Positions 40,795 through 53,440 of a stretch of 64,000 nucleotides of DNA are shown here, piece by piece. Position 1 is the first letter of the stretch, and every line of letters starts with the position of its first letter. The stretch is taken from positions 158,193,278 to 158,257,277 of the forward strand of contig CM037879.1 in the NCBI GenBank assembly GCA_021292165.1, written 5' to 3'. The position numbers were made by a program, and so were the translations under genes. The notes beneath the pieces are model-generated. The model had not been told where the DNA came from and searched no databases. It saw only the letters and a list, made by a program, of their open reading frames with translations. This DNA comes from Shinisaurus crocodilurus. Its lineage: Eukaryota; Chordata; Lepidosauria; Squamata; Shinisauridae.

Positions 40795-41741
40795 TCCCTG
40801 GCAAAAGCATGCCCAATGCAAACTTTTACCTAATGCAGTGTTTGCAGTCCAAGACATAAAGTGTTTAAAATGTGTTAAGCACGTTTAGTTTTCTTGTTTT
40901 TCTTGCTCTTCCTAGTACAGGTTGACTTTTACTTTTACTAATCCGATACCTGTAGAAGCAGGGAAAGGACCCGGGGTAAAGCTTGCCCCATACAATTTCA
41001 GTCTGGCATATAATCATATTACAAGTTGAGAATCCCTTATCCAAAAATACATGTGCCTAATTATTTTAAAAGTTTGTATAAATTCCCTTCAGGCTATGTG
41101 TACAATGTAGTACTATAATAATTTTTTGAGTTGATTTTTTTTTCCAACAAAAAACTGTTTGTATCATTGAAAGCTCTGTTATTGTGTTTTTCTTTTAAGA
41201 CAAAAGATGTTAATTAGTTCGGACAACTGTATGAGTTGTTTTTCTAAAACTAAAACCTCGGTATTCAGGTTTAATTGCAGTGTTGGCACTTTGAAATAAA
41301 TAAGTTGGTTTTGTGTTGCAGTTTGGGCACTCGGGCTCAAAAAGGTTCGCCATCACTGCCCTAGGCTCACATGCTCCTCCTTTTCCTCATTCAACAAGAA
41401 GGAATTTGGAAGCTTTTGCTTCCATTCCTGATTAATTGCAGCTTGCCACATTGACCAACCCTGACAAACTGTGATTAACTGTGCTTTAAAACAACAAGCC
41501 AAGTTCAAACCATGGTTTATGAAGCTGACTTGTTGCAATGAATCATAGTTAAGATTAACCACAGTTTAGGGTTTGGATGTAACACAAAACTGTGGCTTAA
41601 ACTGGAAACAAAAGCTTATTTCCTTTTGATGACTGCATCAGAGGAGGGTAGGGGAGTGGGAGCCTGTGCATGGGGGAGAAGGCTAGGCTCATTCCCATCA
41701 TGATAAATCATGGTATATCATGACATTCAAATGCAGCCAGT

Positions 41742-41918
41742 GTGAAGGAGTTCTGTGTTTTTCCTAATGTCAAATTCCTTCTGATTGAGCTGTGATTGAA
41801 GGCCATTGCTAATACAATCTATTTCAAGCTTTAAAGATGTGATGGGGGGGGCGGGTAGGAACAAGTGTTCCATAAATAGTAGCCCAATAACAGAGATTCT
41901 TGATAGCACACATTGCGA
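41742..41918. other. short unassigned spacer
   Basis: No gene or recognised repeat. Confidence 0.4.
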
Positions 41919-42155
41919 GAGCCAGTGTGGCGTAGTGGTGAGAGTGTTGGACTGGGACTCAGGAGATCCGGGTTCAAGTCCCCACTCAGCCATGAAACTC
42001 ACTGGGTGACTTTGGGCCAGTCACTGACTCTCAGCCTAACCTACCTCACAGGGTTGTTGTGAGGATAAAATGGAGAGGAGGAGGATTATGTAAGCCGCCT
42101 TGGGTTCCTTGCAGGAAAAAAGGCGGGGTATAAATATAATAAATAAAAATAATAA
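41919..42155 (+). mobile_element. tRNA-derived SINE family 1, best copy
   Basis: Complete copy: A box tggcgtagtggt at about 41929, B box ggttcaagtcc at 41971-41981, a middle region with tcactgactctcagcct, a 3' end reading aggattatgtaagccgcctt then ggcggggtataaata, and an A-rich tail. RNA polymerase III promoter boxes are both recognisable. Confidence 0.88.
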
Positions 42156-42407
42156 ATTCTACAATTACTGAGCTCCCCAATTACAAATAACCATCAGAAC
42201 AAAGTTCTCAAACTAAATCCCACATTTTTGATCTGCCAGCCTTCTCGTATTATGTTCCAAATACAGTCTGTATGTCAAAAACGCTGGAATTAGGGTTGCA
42301 TGAGATTTTTTTTTAAAAGTTAAAAAGTGTTAAGGTGTTCCACAAAAAAAAAAAAAAGAAATTTTAAAACGATTGTTTTAAGTAGTCATTAATCAGAGCC
42401 ATGGCTA
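42156..42407. other. spacer with poly-A run
   Basis: No gene seen; an A14 run lies near 42343. Confidence 0.4.
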
Positions 42408-42437
42408 AGTGTGTATGTGTATATGTATATGTATGTA

Positions 42438-42492
<55 letters not shown>

Positions 42493-42514
42493 CAAGTGTG
42501 TATGTGTATATGTA

Positions 42515-42559
<45 letters not shown>

Positions 42560-42560
42560 C
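42408..42560. repeat. duplicated compound (TG)n(TA)n microsatellite
   Basis: Two tandem blocks, each beginning aagtgtgtatgtgtatatg, then (TG)n, then (TA)n and ending atatc, at about 42408-42494 and 42495-42560. Confidence 0.9.
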
Positions 42561-43597
42561 AAAAAATGGAATAGCATTTAACAAGCCAGCAATTAGCAGA
42601 TTAACAGTTTTGTTGTTTTTGAACATTTTCCCATTCTATGACCTAAGAAAATACCAATGTTCTCTTAAAAATACTCCACTGCTCGAGAAAGAGGCTCACG
42701 GACTTTCACAGCAAAATGCAACTCTATTAAAAGTCATGGTAAATTTAGCAGTGCAGAGCTAAAATGTATTTGATGTTCCATCCCTATCAATTTGGAAGGA
42801 ATGCTATGTCAAAGGCTCTCTATTGATGAAGACAGCATATGGGAAGGCATGAGGTTAAAAAAGCTCAAATGATCATGGGATATAGTACTTAAGTAACCCG
42901 GCCGTTATCTGCATACAGAAGAACAAGGAAATACGATGTCAAATGCTGAGGTTATGAAAACTTTTTTTTTCTTTGATACAAGAGTAAACCCAATGGAATG
43001 TACAGGTGCCATTGTCTGAGCTGTTCCAAAACACTTCAAGACCCAGATATTTTCATTCTGTTTAACTCAATCTTTTTTTTTCTTTTCCTTTTCCTTTTTT
43101 TTTTACGACCACAGAAAATGAGAGGGGAAGTGTGATTAGCCAAAACAAAAAGATCGGCAACAATGGGCAAGGGTCAAATGCAATATATTGGTCACTTGTC
43201 TCCTTCAATCACAATCACTAAATCAGCAGCGCTTCTTCGTAGTCCAAATTCTTCCTGTCATTGAATGGGCACGAGAAGGCGAGCATTGAAATAATAATGA
43301 ATAAAGCGGTGCAGCTATTGTCTTCATCCTTTCCAATGTAAATGGAAATTGTCCGTAAAATTATTTTCTTCTTTTATCCAAAAAGCTGACTTGATGGTCT
43401 AGGCATCATGTCTGAGTATCTTTTATAGCTGTAATGTAACCTCCCAAAACTAGGTTTCCTAGAATTCATTCTTTGCAAAACATTACATTAATCAAGTTTT
43501 TTAAAAAGTTTTACTTCTGTTGTTGTTTTTTAATGTTCACTTTTTAATCCAAATGTGTAACCTCAAAATCCTGAATATAAATTAACTGGATACAGCC

Positions 43598-43637
<40 letters not shown>

Positions 43638-46437
43638 AGGAAATAAAAATAAAATAAAAAGCCCACTGAGTCGATGAGTTTATTTTGGCTATGATCAATG
43701 CAGCCAGAATTAAATGTGGGAAATTAGCTCGAGGTCCTTCCATCTCAGTCATTTTCAGGTGAGAATGTCTACTGAGCTGGGCAGAGCAATCCTACCCTTG
43801 TTGGTTGCAGGGAGGTTCTGTGGTAGAGCCATCCATAGCCCTGCCAGTTCGGGAGGTGGAGACAGAATTGTTCATTTCTTCTCCCATTGACTCCAGTGGG
43901 AGGGAAATATCTACCCTAGCCAGATAGCTTGGGGCTAATCTTGTGGGTGTATCAGGTGAACAAGGGGGGCCCTGACACCCCCCTGGAACACCTTGTTTTT
44001 CCTGTCTCCCCAACACTGTCAGGTGGAGCTTTCCACAGGTGTACCAAGGCTCCTCCGGGTGTGCAGATGTCATCCTGCCAATGGACCTCCATCTCCATTG
44101 GCAGAGCAGCATTTACGAATGCTTCCTATGGCCCTTCAGCTCGCCTCCTGATGAAAGCAGGATTGCACCCACTATTTCCTTTGCTCATAGCAACTAAAGA
44201 TTAACTGAACTTAGATAATGTGAAATGGTCGGCTCAGGTTTGGTTTGGTTTTGATCATGAATTAAATCTTTACCTTTATTGTTGCTTAAGATTCTTGCAA
44301 AGGACCTCCATCCTAGACACAAGACTTTCTTGAACTGTAGAAAAGACTTGGGTTATCAGTTCAGCTTTGCATAAGACATGAATTTGAAGTATTTATCCTT
44401 GCGATTCAAACAGTATGCTATATTTGTCTGAGGGTGAGTTTACATATAAAATATGTGTTTGTTTTAACTGGATTCCATGAGGATATTACAAATTCAAAAT
44501 TCACATATATATACATACACACACACACAACCAGACATTTGAACAGTCATATGTTCAAAGTGAAGTTTTACACACACACAAAATCTGTTCTAGCTTCCCC
44601 ACATGGTTGCTTATTTGTGTATAGTCCATTCAGCAGACTGGTTCCCGTGGCACTGGAGAGGTTTCTCCTGTCCACTTCGCTCATTGAACATTTTGGGAGG
44701 AAGCCATACAGTAAATTCAGTCTTTCTGCTGGGATTGGGTATCTTCATAGTCAAAGAGAGAAAGGTCACAAGGTGGCTATGAGGCCAAAGTATTCGGCCT
44801 TGGTAAAATCCACGTCTGGGCCAGGTTTGAACGCGACATTCCTGTGTTGATGTTGGGGGCTGGCATGGTAGGGGCACTATCACTCTCCTCCGTACAATGG
44901 GCAGGATTGATGTGCCAGTGCCACTGTCCAAAAGACCCTGTCTCTTCTACTCACCAAACGTATGGTTTAAAGGAAGACTACAGTACAGTCTTACTCTTTA
45001 GTGGGATAATGCTGAGTTTTGACACTAGATGCCACTGTTTGCTGTTTGTGTTTTGGGCCCATAAAGGCTTATACCTTGCTCTTGAATGCTGTGTTCTGCT
45101 ACCTTGTTTTGCCATCTAGAAAGGATCAATGGGACTGGAGCTGCAACAAAATGTTGCAGTATAGAGTATTCCTGTTCAGGGTTCCAGCCAGCCAGTAAGG
45201 CCTGGATACACAATTCCATTCCCCCTCCCCCTTAGTTTTCTGTTCCCACCTCAACAGTTAGCCTGCGTTCTGTAGCCACTGAGCATGCTCAGTCTGTTTG
45301 GGGTCCCACTCCCCTTAGTTTTTTGTACTCCTGCAAACCTTGGGGTTTCCACAAGCCTGCTGATACCTCCCTCTTGTGTGCGAATTTTGTCATTTTAGCG
45401 ACATAAGGATCCACGCTTGGAGAATGAGTTCACTATTGGTATATAGGATAGAACCTAAAAAACAGAATTCCAAGGTGACTCCTCCCACAAGCCAGGTAAC
45501 CAATCACAGAAAGATAAGAAAACATTTTGATAGGATGTGCTCGCCTCTTACTACTGCCTGAGAGTTACAACTGCTAAGGGCCAGATTGGGTTGTGAGAAC
45601 AGGGTTTACTGGTGAACAATTGTAAAACAGCAGAGGTGGGTGTAATTTGCAGTGGAGAGGCAGTGGGCAGAAGATACTTAATCTCTCCGGATGCATGTTT
45701 GCCCACCAACCATCTAGCTCAGCCCTAAGAAGTTAACAGGCATCCAGAGTCACAATGCCCATGTACCAAAATCTTGGCTGACCAATTATTTATTAACATC
45801 CTTTTAGTTTGTTAGCAAACCCTAGCTGGGTTTACTAAGGAAAGATAACCAATGTCATTTTGTCGTTCCCCAGCAGCAATAATAAATCAGAGAAAGAAAT
45901 TGTTGCTGACTGGCTCAAAATTCACCAACCATTGTAAATCTGAGGAATAAAAGAATTCATGTTTGGGGTTCACAGAATTTTCAATGCACCCGTGCTTTTA
46001 TTCCTATTTGCAAAAGTGAACACTGTACCACATGTGTAAGTATATTTGCACTGCAAAGGCCGTGGATGTGTTTGTTGGGGGGAGGGAGCGGGAACTGCAT
46101 TTTTGCAGTGAAAAAGTATTGCCGTCTGGGAGCTGGGATGGGCATGCTGTGATGTGATATTCTTTCAGCAACTTTGAAGGAAGATGTCTTGATCCTTTGC
46201 AACAGAATGCGTAGCAACTGGGAATGTACTGTGCTATAAACCAACAGTCTGGTTAGCCTTTTACTCACCTCCACTTCACATTTTACAGAATATACTCAAT
46301 GAGGGTTCAACACATCCAACATGACAGCCCAAACAACAGTATGACTTGAACTTGGAGGTGACCAACAGAGCACTTCCTTCTTCTTCCCCCCCCCAAAAAG
46401 AATCCTTAGACAATTCTATGTTGTATGGCATCTTGCA
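42561..46437. other. spacer, about 3.9 kb, mostly repeat-free
   Basis: No gene recognised. It contains (AC)n at 43601-43633. The 42.9-43.6 kb part is unusually free of repeat signatures. Confidence 0.4.
43601..43633. repeat. (AC)n microsatellite
   Basis: About 33 bases of AC dinucleotide. Confidence 0.95.
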
Positions 46438-46440
46438 TAT

Positions 46441-48205
46441 TTATTTATTTATTTCATTTCTATACCGCCAAATAGCCAAACTTAAGCGCTCTGGGCAGTT
46501 TATAACAGTGCCTAAACAAGGCCATGATACAATAAAAAGGATAAAATTATTTAACAATACAGAATTTAAAACAGTTTTAAAAATTTAAAAACAATTCAGC
46601 AACAAAAACACTAATACAGAACGGACCTGTTAAAAATACCTGAGATGGGTGTCCCCATCAAGCCATTAAAATAACCCTAGGCATCCTTAAACACCTCAAC
46701 ATAGAGGGCTGTCTTAGCCTGGCACTGAAAAGATGACAAAGTTGGTGCCAGGTGGGCCTCGGTGGGGAGATCATTCCAGAGTTGAGGGGCCATCACTGAG
46801 AAGGCCCTCCCCCTTGTTGCCACTATCCCAGCCTTCCTCAGAGGAGGCACTTGGAGGCAGGCCTCAGATGTTGAATGTAGAGTCTGGGTAGATTGTGGTT
46901 GGGAGAGGCGTTCCATCAAGTATTGCGATCCCAAGCCATGTAAGGCTTTATAGGATAAAACTAGCACCTTGAATCGGGCTCGGAAGCGTATATGCAGCCA
47001 ATGCAAGCGGGCCAGAATTGGTGTTATATGTTCAGACCCTCTGGTCCTGGTTATTAATCTGGCTACTGCATTTTGCACAAGCTGCCTGCAGCTTTTGAAC
47101 TGTCTTCAAGGGCAGCCCCATGTAGAGTGCATTGCAGTAATCTAACTTTGAGATCACCAGAGCATAGATTACTGAAATCAGTCTATCCCTCTCCAGATAG
47201 GGATGTAGTTTGGCCACTAGCTGAAGCTGGTAGAAGGCACTCCGTGCCACTGAGGCCACCTGAGCCTCAAGTGACAAAGATGGCTCAAGGAGGACCCCCA
47301 AGCTATGAACCTGCTCCTTCAAGGGGAGTGTAACCCCAACCCAGAACAGGTTGAACACCCTCCATCCAGACAGAGAACTACCCACTAATGGCATCTCAGT
47401 CTTGTCTGGATTGACCTTCAGTTTGTTAGCCCTCATCCAGTCCATTGTCATAGCCAGGCACCAGTTTAGCACATCCACAACCTCACCTGATGGGGATGAA
47501 AAGGAGAAATAGAGCTGTGTGTCATCCGCATACTGGTGGCAATGCAATGCACTCCGAAAATCCGGATGACCCCACTCAGCGGTTTCATTTAGATGTTAAA
47601 TAGCATGGGGGACAGAACTGACCGCTGGGGGAATTCCATGCTGGAGAACCCACAGGGCTGAGCAATATTCCCCAAGCACCACCTTCTGGAGCTGGCCATC
47701 CAAGTAGGAGAAGAACCACTGCAGTACCCCGTTCCAAGCTCAGACAGGCGCCCCAGAAGGATACCATGGTCAATGGTATCGAAAGCCACCGAGAGATCCA
47801 GGAGTATCAACAGGGTCACACTCCCCCTGTCAATGGCCTTGTAGGCCCCTTCCACCAGCTCTACTTTTCTATAATTCTATGATTCTCACGACATAGAGAG
47901 GGTGACCAAAGGTGCTTCCATGCCAAAACCTGGCCTGAACCCTGACTGAAATGGATCCAGATAATGAGTCTCATCCAAGAGCGCCTGAAGCTGCTTGGCC
48001 ACTACCCGTTCAAGGACCTTGCCCAGGAAAGGAACATTAGCTATCGGTCCTAAAGTTGTTAAGATCTTCCGGGTCCAGAGAGGGTTTCTTCAGGAGTGGC
48101 CTCACCACCTGCTTCTTTCAGGCGGCATGGGACCACTCCCTCTCGCAAGGAGGCATTGATCACCTCCCTGACCCATCTGGCTGTTCCTTCCCTGCTGGAT
48201 TTTAA
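46441..48205 (-). mobile_element. L2-clade LINE, 5'-truncated, third subfamily
   Basis: On the minus strand it goes from a pre-RT segment at about 48.2 kb, through RT and C-terminal blocks, to a 3' end with an (aaat)n tail at 46441-46455. The 3' UTR (46456-46670) differs from the copies at 15 and 20 kb. A short unrelated-looking stretch near 47860-47890 interrupts it. Confidence 0.85.
46677..48060 (-). pseudogene. L2 reverse transcriptase remnant
   Basis: Three frames cover it: 47589-47855 (Leu-Asp-Leu-Ser-Val-Ala-Phe-Asp-Thr-Ile-Asp-His, RT motif A intact), 47032-47547 (Tyr-Ala-Asp-Asp, then Leu-Asp-Tyr-Cys-Asn-Ala-Leu-Tyr) and 46677-47078 (the C-terminal region). Frameshifts at about 47585 and 47060 separate them. 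It cannot make a protein but its catalytic motifs are still readable. Confidence 0.85.
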
Positions 48206-51200
48206 GCCACCTTTGGGCAGAAAGGCAGGATATAAATTAAGGGCAGTATCCTGCGCCACCCACGCACCAGCAGGACCCACTGCCAGTGCAACCGCAAGCT
48301 AACAGTTCATAAAACAACTGGAAATGAGCAGAAACATTCATTTCCAGAATGGGGCAGGTCAGCGGAGCTCGCAGATGGGAGATCTATTGATCTGCCCCAA
48401 TCCAAAAACAAGAGTTTCCACTCATTTCCACACTTGCTTTAGGCATCATTAACTCCCCACTGCGCTAGTGAGTGATGGGTCCCGCTGGCACAACAAAATG
48501 AACGGGAGTGCAGCGGCAATAATGGAGACCCTAAATAAATAAATAAATAAAATGTTCTGCCCCCAGCATGGTGCAGAATTCAATACGCATCATAGGAGGG
48601 ATAGCCCTAGTCTTCCACTATACAGTCTTCCCTGCTTTGGGGTAAAATGTACATTGCACTTCCAGTTACTGCTAGTAAGTCTCAACTGCAGTCACCTGTG
48701 TGACCATCACAAGCACTCTGTGCAGTTTCATAAAAAGCCATGAAGTGGCTCCTCCTTTTCCTCACTCCAGACTGTTAAATGGGCCCCTTCCCATATGAGA
48801 AGTATTAGAAGTGTGTGCACACAGAGGCCAGGGGAATCAATAACTTTGTCATTGTTTTAAAAAAATAAAATAAAATCTTGATGTATTTTTGCAAGGTGAA
48901 TTATCTTGATCTGGAACTCTGCAACTTTAACTGATTACTAATTGGGAAGGAGTTGAAAGTAAAACATAAGAGTTCAAGGTGAAGGTGAAATACTCCTTCT
49001 GGATATTTCCATTTGTCAAAGGAAATGTCTACCAGCAAAAACCTAAACTCTGGAGACTGATTCATATCTCTTTAACTAATTCATGAGGCAATCTTGTGCC
49101 GCCATTCTGTTATTCGAGGGGGGGGGGATAGACCTATTTTATTGCAATTGACCTCTGTATTCATATAGTATGTATGTATTTTATATGTGGTATCAAAATT
49201 ACATATGTTTCATGCCTAAAAGTAGACATATGAGATGATGTCAGGAATTAGTCTTCACCTGTAGGTCAGTTTAGGAAATGGGTGCAAGGGAGCAAAGATC
49301 TGGGTTAATATTTGGGGAACAATACTTTGCGTAAAAGGCAGGATATAGTTTTAAAAGTCAATACATTTCCAGCATCTGGAATTATATAATTTCCATAAAA
49401 CTTACATTTTTAATGCAAAGAGTGTCGCAAAGCCTGCCAAATAAATCAAAAATATATGGCAAAATTCAAATTTTGAAGGTGCAGGAAGCACACTAACTGT
49501 CAGCTTGGTTTGTTAGGCAATTCACTTTTGTGAATTCATATTTGTTTCTCTGAATTTGTTTGTATAGAAATAAGGAACAGTGGGGGGAAATAACCTATTC
49601 CAACACTTATAGATAAAACTGCCTATACACTTCTGAATAAGAATAGTAACACAGAGTTTTTAAGAACTAACTTCTTTAGAATATTTAATATAATGTGTGA
49701 TAAAAAGCCGAGAATTATTGTTTTTTAAACAGACAAAATCTTAAACCTTTCATCAGTGTGACTGCCAGTTTTGTGACTATAATATCTTCCCGGGCAATTG
49801 AACCTTTCACCCTGTGAGCATCCTGATCAAACCAGCATTGACACTATTGCATTGAACAATATAAGGCCATCCTGCTCCATCTCATCCATCAAGACCAAGA
49901 GCATGTGAGCTCTGCTGGTTATCCCTCCCATATTGCTAGCAAGACTGTTTTCTCTGGCTCACATCCATAAAAGGAAAATATAACAAAGGATGGAGTCAAG
50001 GATGAATAATAGCTATGCGAAGATTTAATGACAAACACATTAGCATTTTCTTTTTTATTTTACATTTCTGATTTTACCCATTTCATGTCTGCACTATGCT
50101 AGGAGACACGTTTGATTTTATATGGAGCAATAGCCAAAATCAATGACGTGTTCCTATACACACAGCCTCCAAAAAAGGTGCATCTTTTCAACAAACAACC
50201 CCAGCAGATGTTCTGTTTGCAAATCTTCAAAGTAAATCTAACCTTGAAACAACCTTCCCTAACTACCTCTGTTTTATTTTTTTTTAAATGTTCATTTGCA
50301 CTGGCAAACCAATCAGAGATCAATGCTGCATCAAAAGGTTCTTAGGAATATTAGATCCTACAGGTACCTGTAAGTTTTCCCCTGAGAAGGAGAGATATTG
50401 ATTAGGCAAATGGTGCAGAGAAAGTGGATTAATAGCCTGTCCACCCCCATGATTTGGAGGGCCATGTCTGCTTTTACCTTTTTTGTTAAAAAAAAAGTGG
50501 AAGATCTGATCCTGGATCTCCTGCTGTCTTGCCTATTGCACCCTTAGGCTTGCAGGTTACCCAGGCATGTAATTTTGCATAAGTGCTGATTGCAAACTTC
50601 GTATGTCCTCAGTGTAGAACCAGGGAGAGGACAAACAGAATATAAAGAGCCCTGAAGGGCTTTGGCTAAATTCTGAAGGATATCAAGATCAGATGTATGT
50701 GTGTATTCATGTGGAGAAAAGGTATTGTCCCAGTTCTCTCACCCAAGCTGGGACAGATTAAAAGAAGTTTTCAATCAACTCTAATTCCCAGGAGTTTATT
50801 AGTTTGAGGTCGGGGTGACAAGTGTTAAGCAATTTCCTCTCAGATTCATTATTCCATAATTTCCTATTTATATTCTTTCACATTCCTCTGAAACATACAA
50901 TCCCACCTACTCCCACTGACATGACACTGTATTTGTGTATCTTAGAAAGGCTAAGTGGCTGAGATGTTTTGCCGCACATGCGGATTGGTCTTGGACCCTT
51001 TGCTTTCTGGCTTGCATTTTTTTCTCCTGCTGAAAAGATCTTACATGGTTTCAACGCTAGGAGATTATAACGTAAACCATCTCTACATACCATGTCTGGT
51101 AACACTTTAATATAATAGCCCAGTTAATTAATGATTAACTACAGAGAATGTTCTTATACAAGCAGATATGACAGTCTCATTAATGCCAAGTGAGTTCATC

Positions 51201-51779
51201 ATGATTAGTGCTATCACAATAAACACTAGAAAAAGGGCTACCTGGGATCAAATAAACTCAAAGCTCCACAATTATGCTCCTTCTCCTGCAAGAAATTCAA
51301 CTCTATTTGGGAAGTACTAATAGAACATAAACAGATAGTGCCTGACAAAGCAAATGTAGAATATCCTTCCCTTGTATAACCCTTATATCCAAATTTGCAT
51401 CAGGCAAATCTATTACATTTCTCAGCATCAGTGTATTTAGTATTTCTCTAAATACTTATTTTGGACATAATAATTATCAGGGCCAACCAAAGACAATTTG
51501 TATAATATGTAATATCATACAAATTGTTCTGCAGTGTCACAGAGCTTCATACGGCATGATTCTCAGCTCACATATTGGAGAGGTGCAGCCCAGAATTCTC
51601 TGCAGGGTTGCAAGGGAGCCTGGAGCACCCACTGACCTTCCTGTGTTGTTGGACCATTTCCAGATATGACAGTTCTCAGTTGCAAAAGCTCCAATGGGGA
51701 AGTATAGGTGTTACACAGCTGTACAGAACCAATTTATACATTATACTTCTATGTACCACCTAAGATGTTTTATCTGTGC

Positions 51780-51783
<4 letters not shown>
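48206..51783. other. spacer, about 3.6 kb, mostly repeat-free
   Basis: No gene recognised. It has a short (aaat)n at 48535-48550. The 48.9-51.5 kb part is AT-rich and unusually free of the dispersed repeats that fill the rest of the window. Confidence 0.4.

Positions 51784-51819
<36 letters not shown>
51784..51819. repeat. (TA)n microsatellite
   Basis: About 36 bases of TA dinucleotide. Confidence 0.95.
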
Positions 51820-51822
<3 letters not shown>

Positions 51823-52897
51823 CACTGTGAATATAGCAGTAGGGAGGCCATTTGCACATTGCCAAAAAAAGAGGAAATACATCACCAAAAGAAGACGAGG
51901 GGGGAAAGGAAACACAGGAGTATACAATTTGCACATGCTAATTTATATGTATAGGTGCAAATTTAGAAATAGTGACTATAATTTAAAATGAAATACTGTG
52001 CATCTCACCATCGTGTGGAGGGCTGTGACCAGGAGACCTGTGGGCCTTGCTCAGGTGTGCTGATGGGCAACTTCCAGGCCCAGCTCTGGTGCCTTCAAAA
52101 TAGAAGATGGCCCTCTGTAAAGTAGGACGTCTGGCCACCAGACGTGTGTCCACAAATATATGCATCATACAACTACACTTGGTGTTTTTTAATTTTTATT
52201 TATTTATTTCAGGAACACCACACACACACACACCAATCAACACAAACTAAAACTACAAAATCTTATTATTATTAATTTAGCCCACATATAAGCAAAACAT
52301 TTTTCTCTACACATAATCTATTAGAGGTTTCCATTTAACAATCTAATAGCGTAGGTTAATTAATACTACTGCAAATATCTTCCCCCATCCCACTTCTATG
52401 ATAAACAGTACTAAACATACAGTATAAGGATAAACTAATCACATTGCCAAACTGAACAGAAATTCAAAAATCCTTCCCACTACTAGAATTCTCTTCTAAA
52501 TATACAGCTACATTTGTAAGGAAGTTGTGATTGATTGTAGCTCATTGTAGCTGATTGTTCAGTCAGCATATTCTCTGTGACAAAGCTACAGTAGGGTAGC
52601 CTAGAAGGTATGTTGTTCCATCATTCATTTAGCAAGCACATGTCTTTATGGAAGAGTCTGGGACTAGCCACCTCATCAGCCTGTACTGCCATCCTCACTT
52701 AAGCAGGGAGACCAGAATAGTGGGAGGAGACTTGCCTTTACTGCTACTCTCCTGGATTTATTTCAACAGCTACCTGGATAAACAGTTTCTGATTTTTATT
52801 CACTCTTCTTCATACCTCCCACCATACTAGGAAGGGTCCCAGCACACACCTGTTACCACTCAGGGACTCCAAAGTGAGGATGATTTAGAAGATTTCT
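51820..52897. other. spacer
   Basis: No gene recognised. Bases 51829-52160 and 54600-54990 share ordered blocks (ggaaatacatcacc, aatttagaaatagtgactat, atctcaccat and so on), so they are two copies of an unclassified repeat. Confidence 0.45.
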
Positions 52898-53440
52898 AGG
52901 CCGCCTTTCAGGGCAGACCCTCCCAAGGTGGCTTACAACATTAAAATTCATTTAATTTAAAAAATGATAGAATAATAAGGCAGCAAGATTCATAAACAAC
53001 AGGCGCCAGCAATAAAACATTTCTAAAAATCTAGAGCGTAATTGCAGCTACAGAGCAAAAAAACTGTTCGGTAAAACATATTCAGGGAAAGACCAGAGTA
53101 AATAAGCAGGCCTTCTCCTAAAAAGCCTGCAGTGTTGGGGCCTGATGGAGCCGCCATAGCAACCCATTCCAGAGGTGTGAGGCGACTGTGGAAAAGGCCC
53201 TCTCTTGTGTATTTGCCCACCTAACTGCCCTCAAATGTGGGTAATTGAGAAGGGCTTCTGTTGCTGATCTTAAAGTGCAAGCAAGCTGATATGGATGAAG
53301 GTGGTCCTTCAAGTAAATTGGTCCCAACCCATTTAAGGCTGTAAAAACAAAACAAAACCCAGCACTTTAAATTAGTCCCAGAAACATACTACTAACCAGT
53401 GCAGCTGGTGCAGAATAGGCATTATTTGACCTGACCACCT
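52898..53440 (-). mobile_element. L2-clade LINE 3' fragment
   Basis: The minus strand has the L2 C-terminal coding blocks (Gly-Pro-Ile-Tyr-Leu-Lys-Asp-His-Leu, then a Phe-Ser-Thr-Val-Ala-Ser-His-Leu-Trp-Asn block) at 53118-53327 and a 3' UTR to 52898. It lacks all catalytic motifs because of truncation. Confidence 0.75.

Larger units (their letters stand above)
39634..40800. mobile_element. GC-rich hAT-like element nested in another hAT
   Basis: Starts cagggatg and ends catccctg, with the 8-mer gcaaaagc on both sides exactly (39626-39633 and 40801-40808). It is 1167 bp, extremely GC- and CpG-rich in the middle, with GAGTC/GACTC-rich sub-terminal arrays, (GCC)n tracts and three copies of a 100-bp unit. 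Open frames through it are low-complexity and not believable as genes. The superfamily call rests on the target duplication size and termini. Confidence 0.8.
39262..41358. mobile_element. hAT non-autonomous element with perfect 8-bp duplication
   Basis: Starts cagtgatggcgaacct and ends aaggttcgccatcactg, a 15-bp inverted repeat. The palindromic-looking 8-mer ccctaggc flanks it on both sides exactly (39254-39261 and 41359-41366). Without its own nested insert it is about 920 bp. I see no transposase frame. Its interior at 39334-39625 and 40809-41330 is AT-rich. Confidence 0.85.
39189..41741. mobile_element. outer MITE with long terminal inverted repeats
   Basis: Left arm 39189-39250 and right arm 41681-41741 are imperfect inverted repeats of about 60 bases (for example ggacattcattgtgataaac against inverted gtgataaatcatgg-like blocks; caggaatgaggttagc against inverted ggctaggctcattccc). 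Sequence between about 41390 and 41680, with repeated aaccatggtttat-like motifs, belongs to it. It is interrupted by the hAT element at 39262-41358. Confidence 0.5.

Noticed and set aside
39566..40857. Several long frames rich in Pro, Ser and Arg on both strands
   Set aside because: They are translations of GCC/GGA-type tracts and GAGTC arrays inside a non-autonomous DNA element, open in many frames at once, with no recognisable domain.
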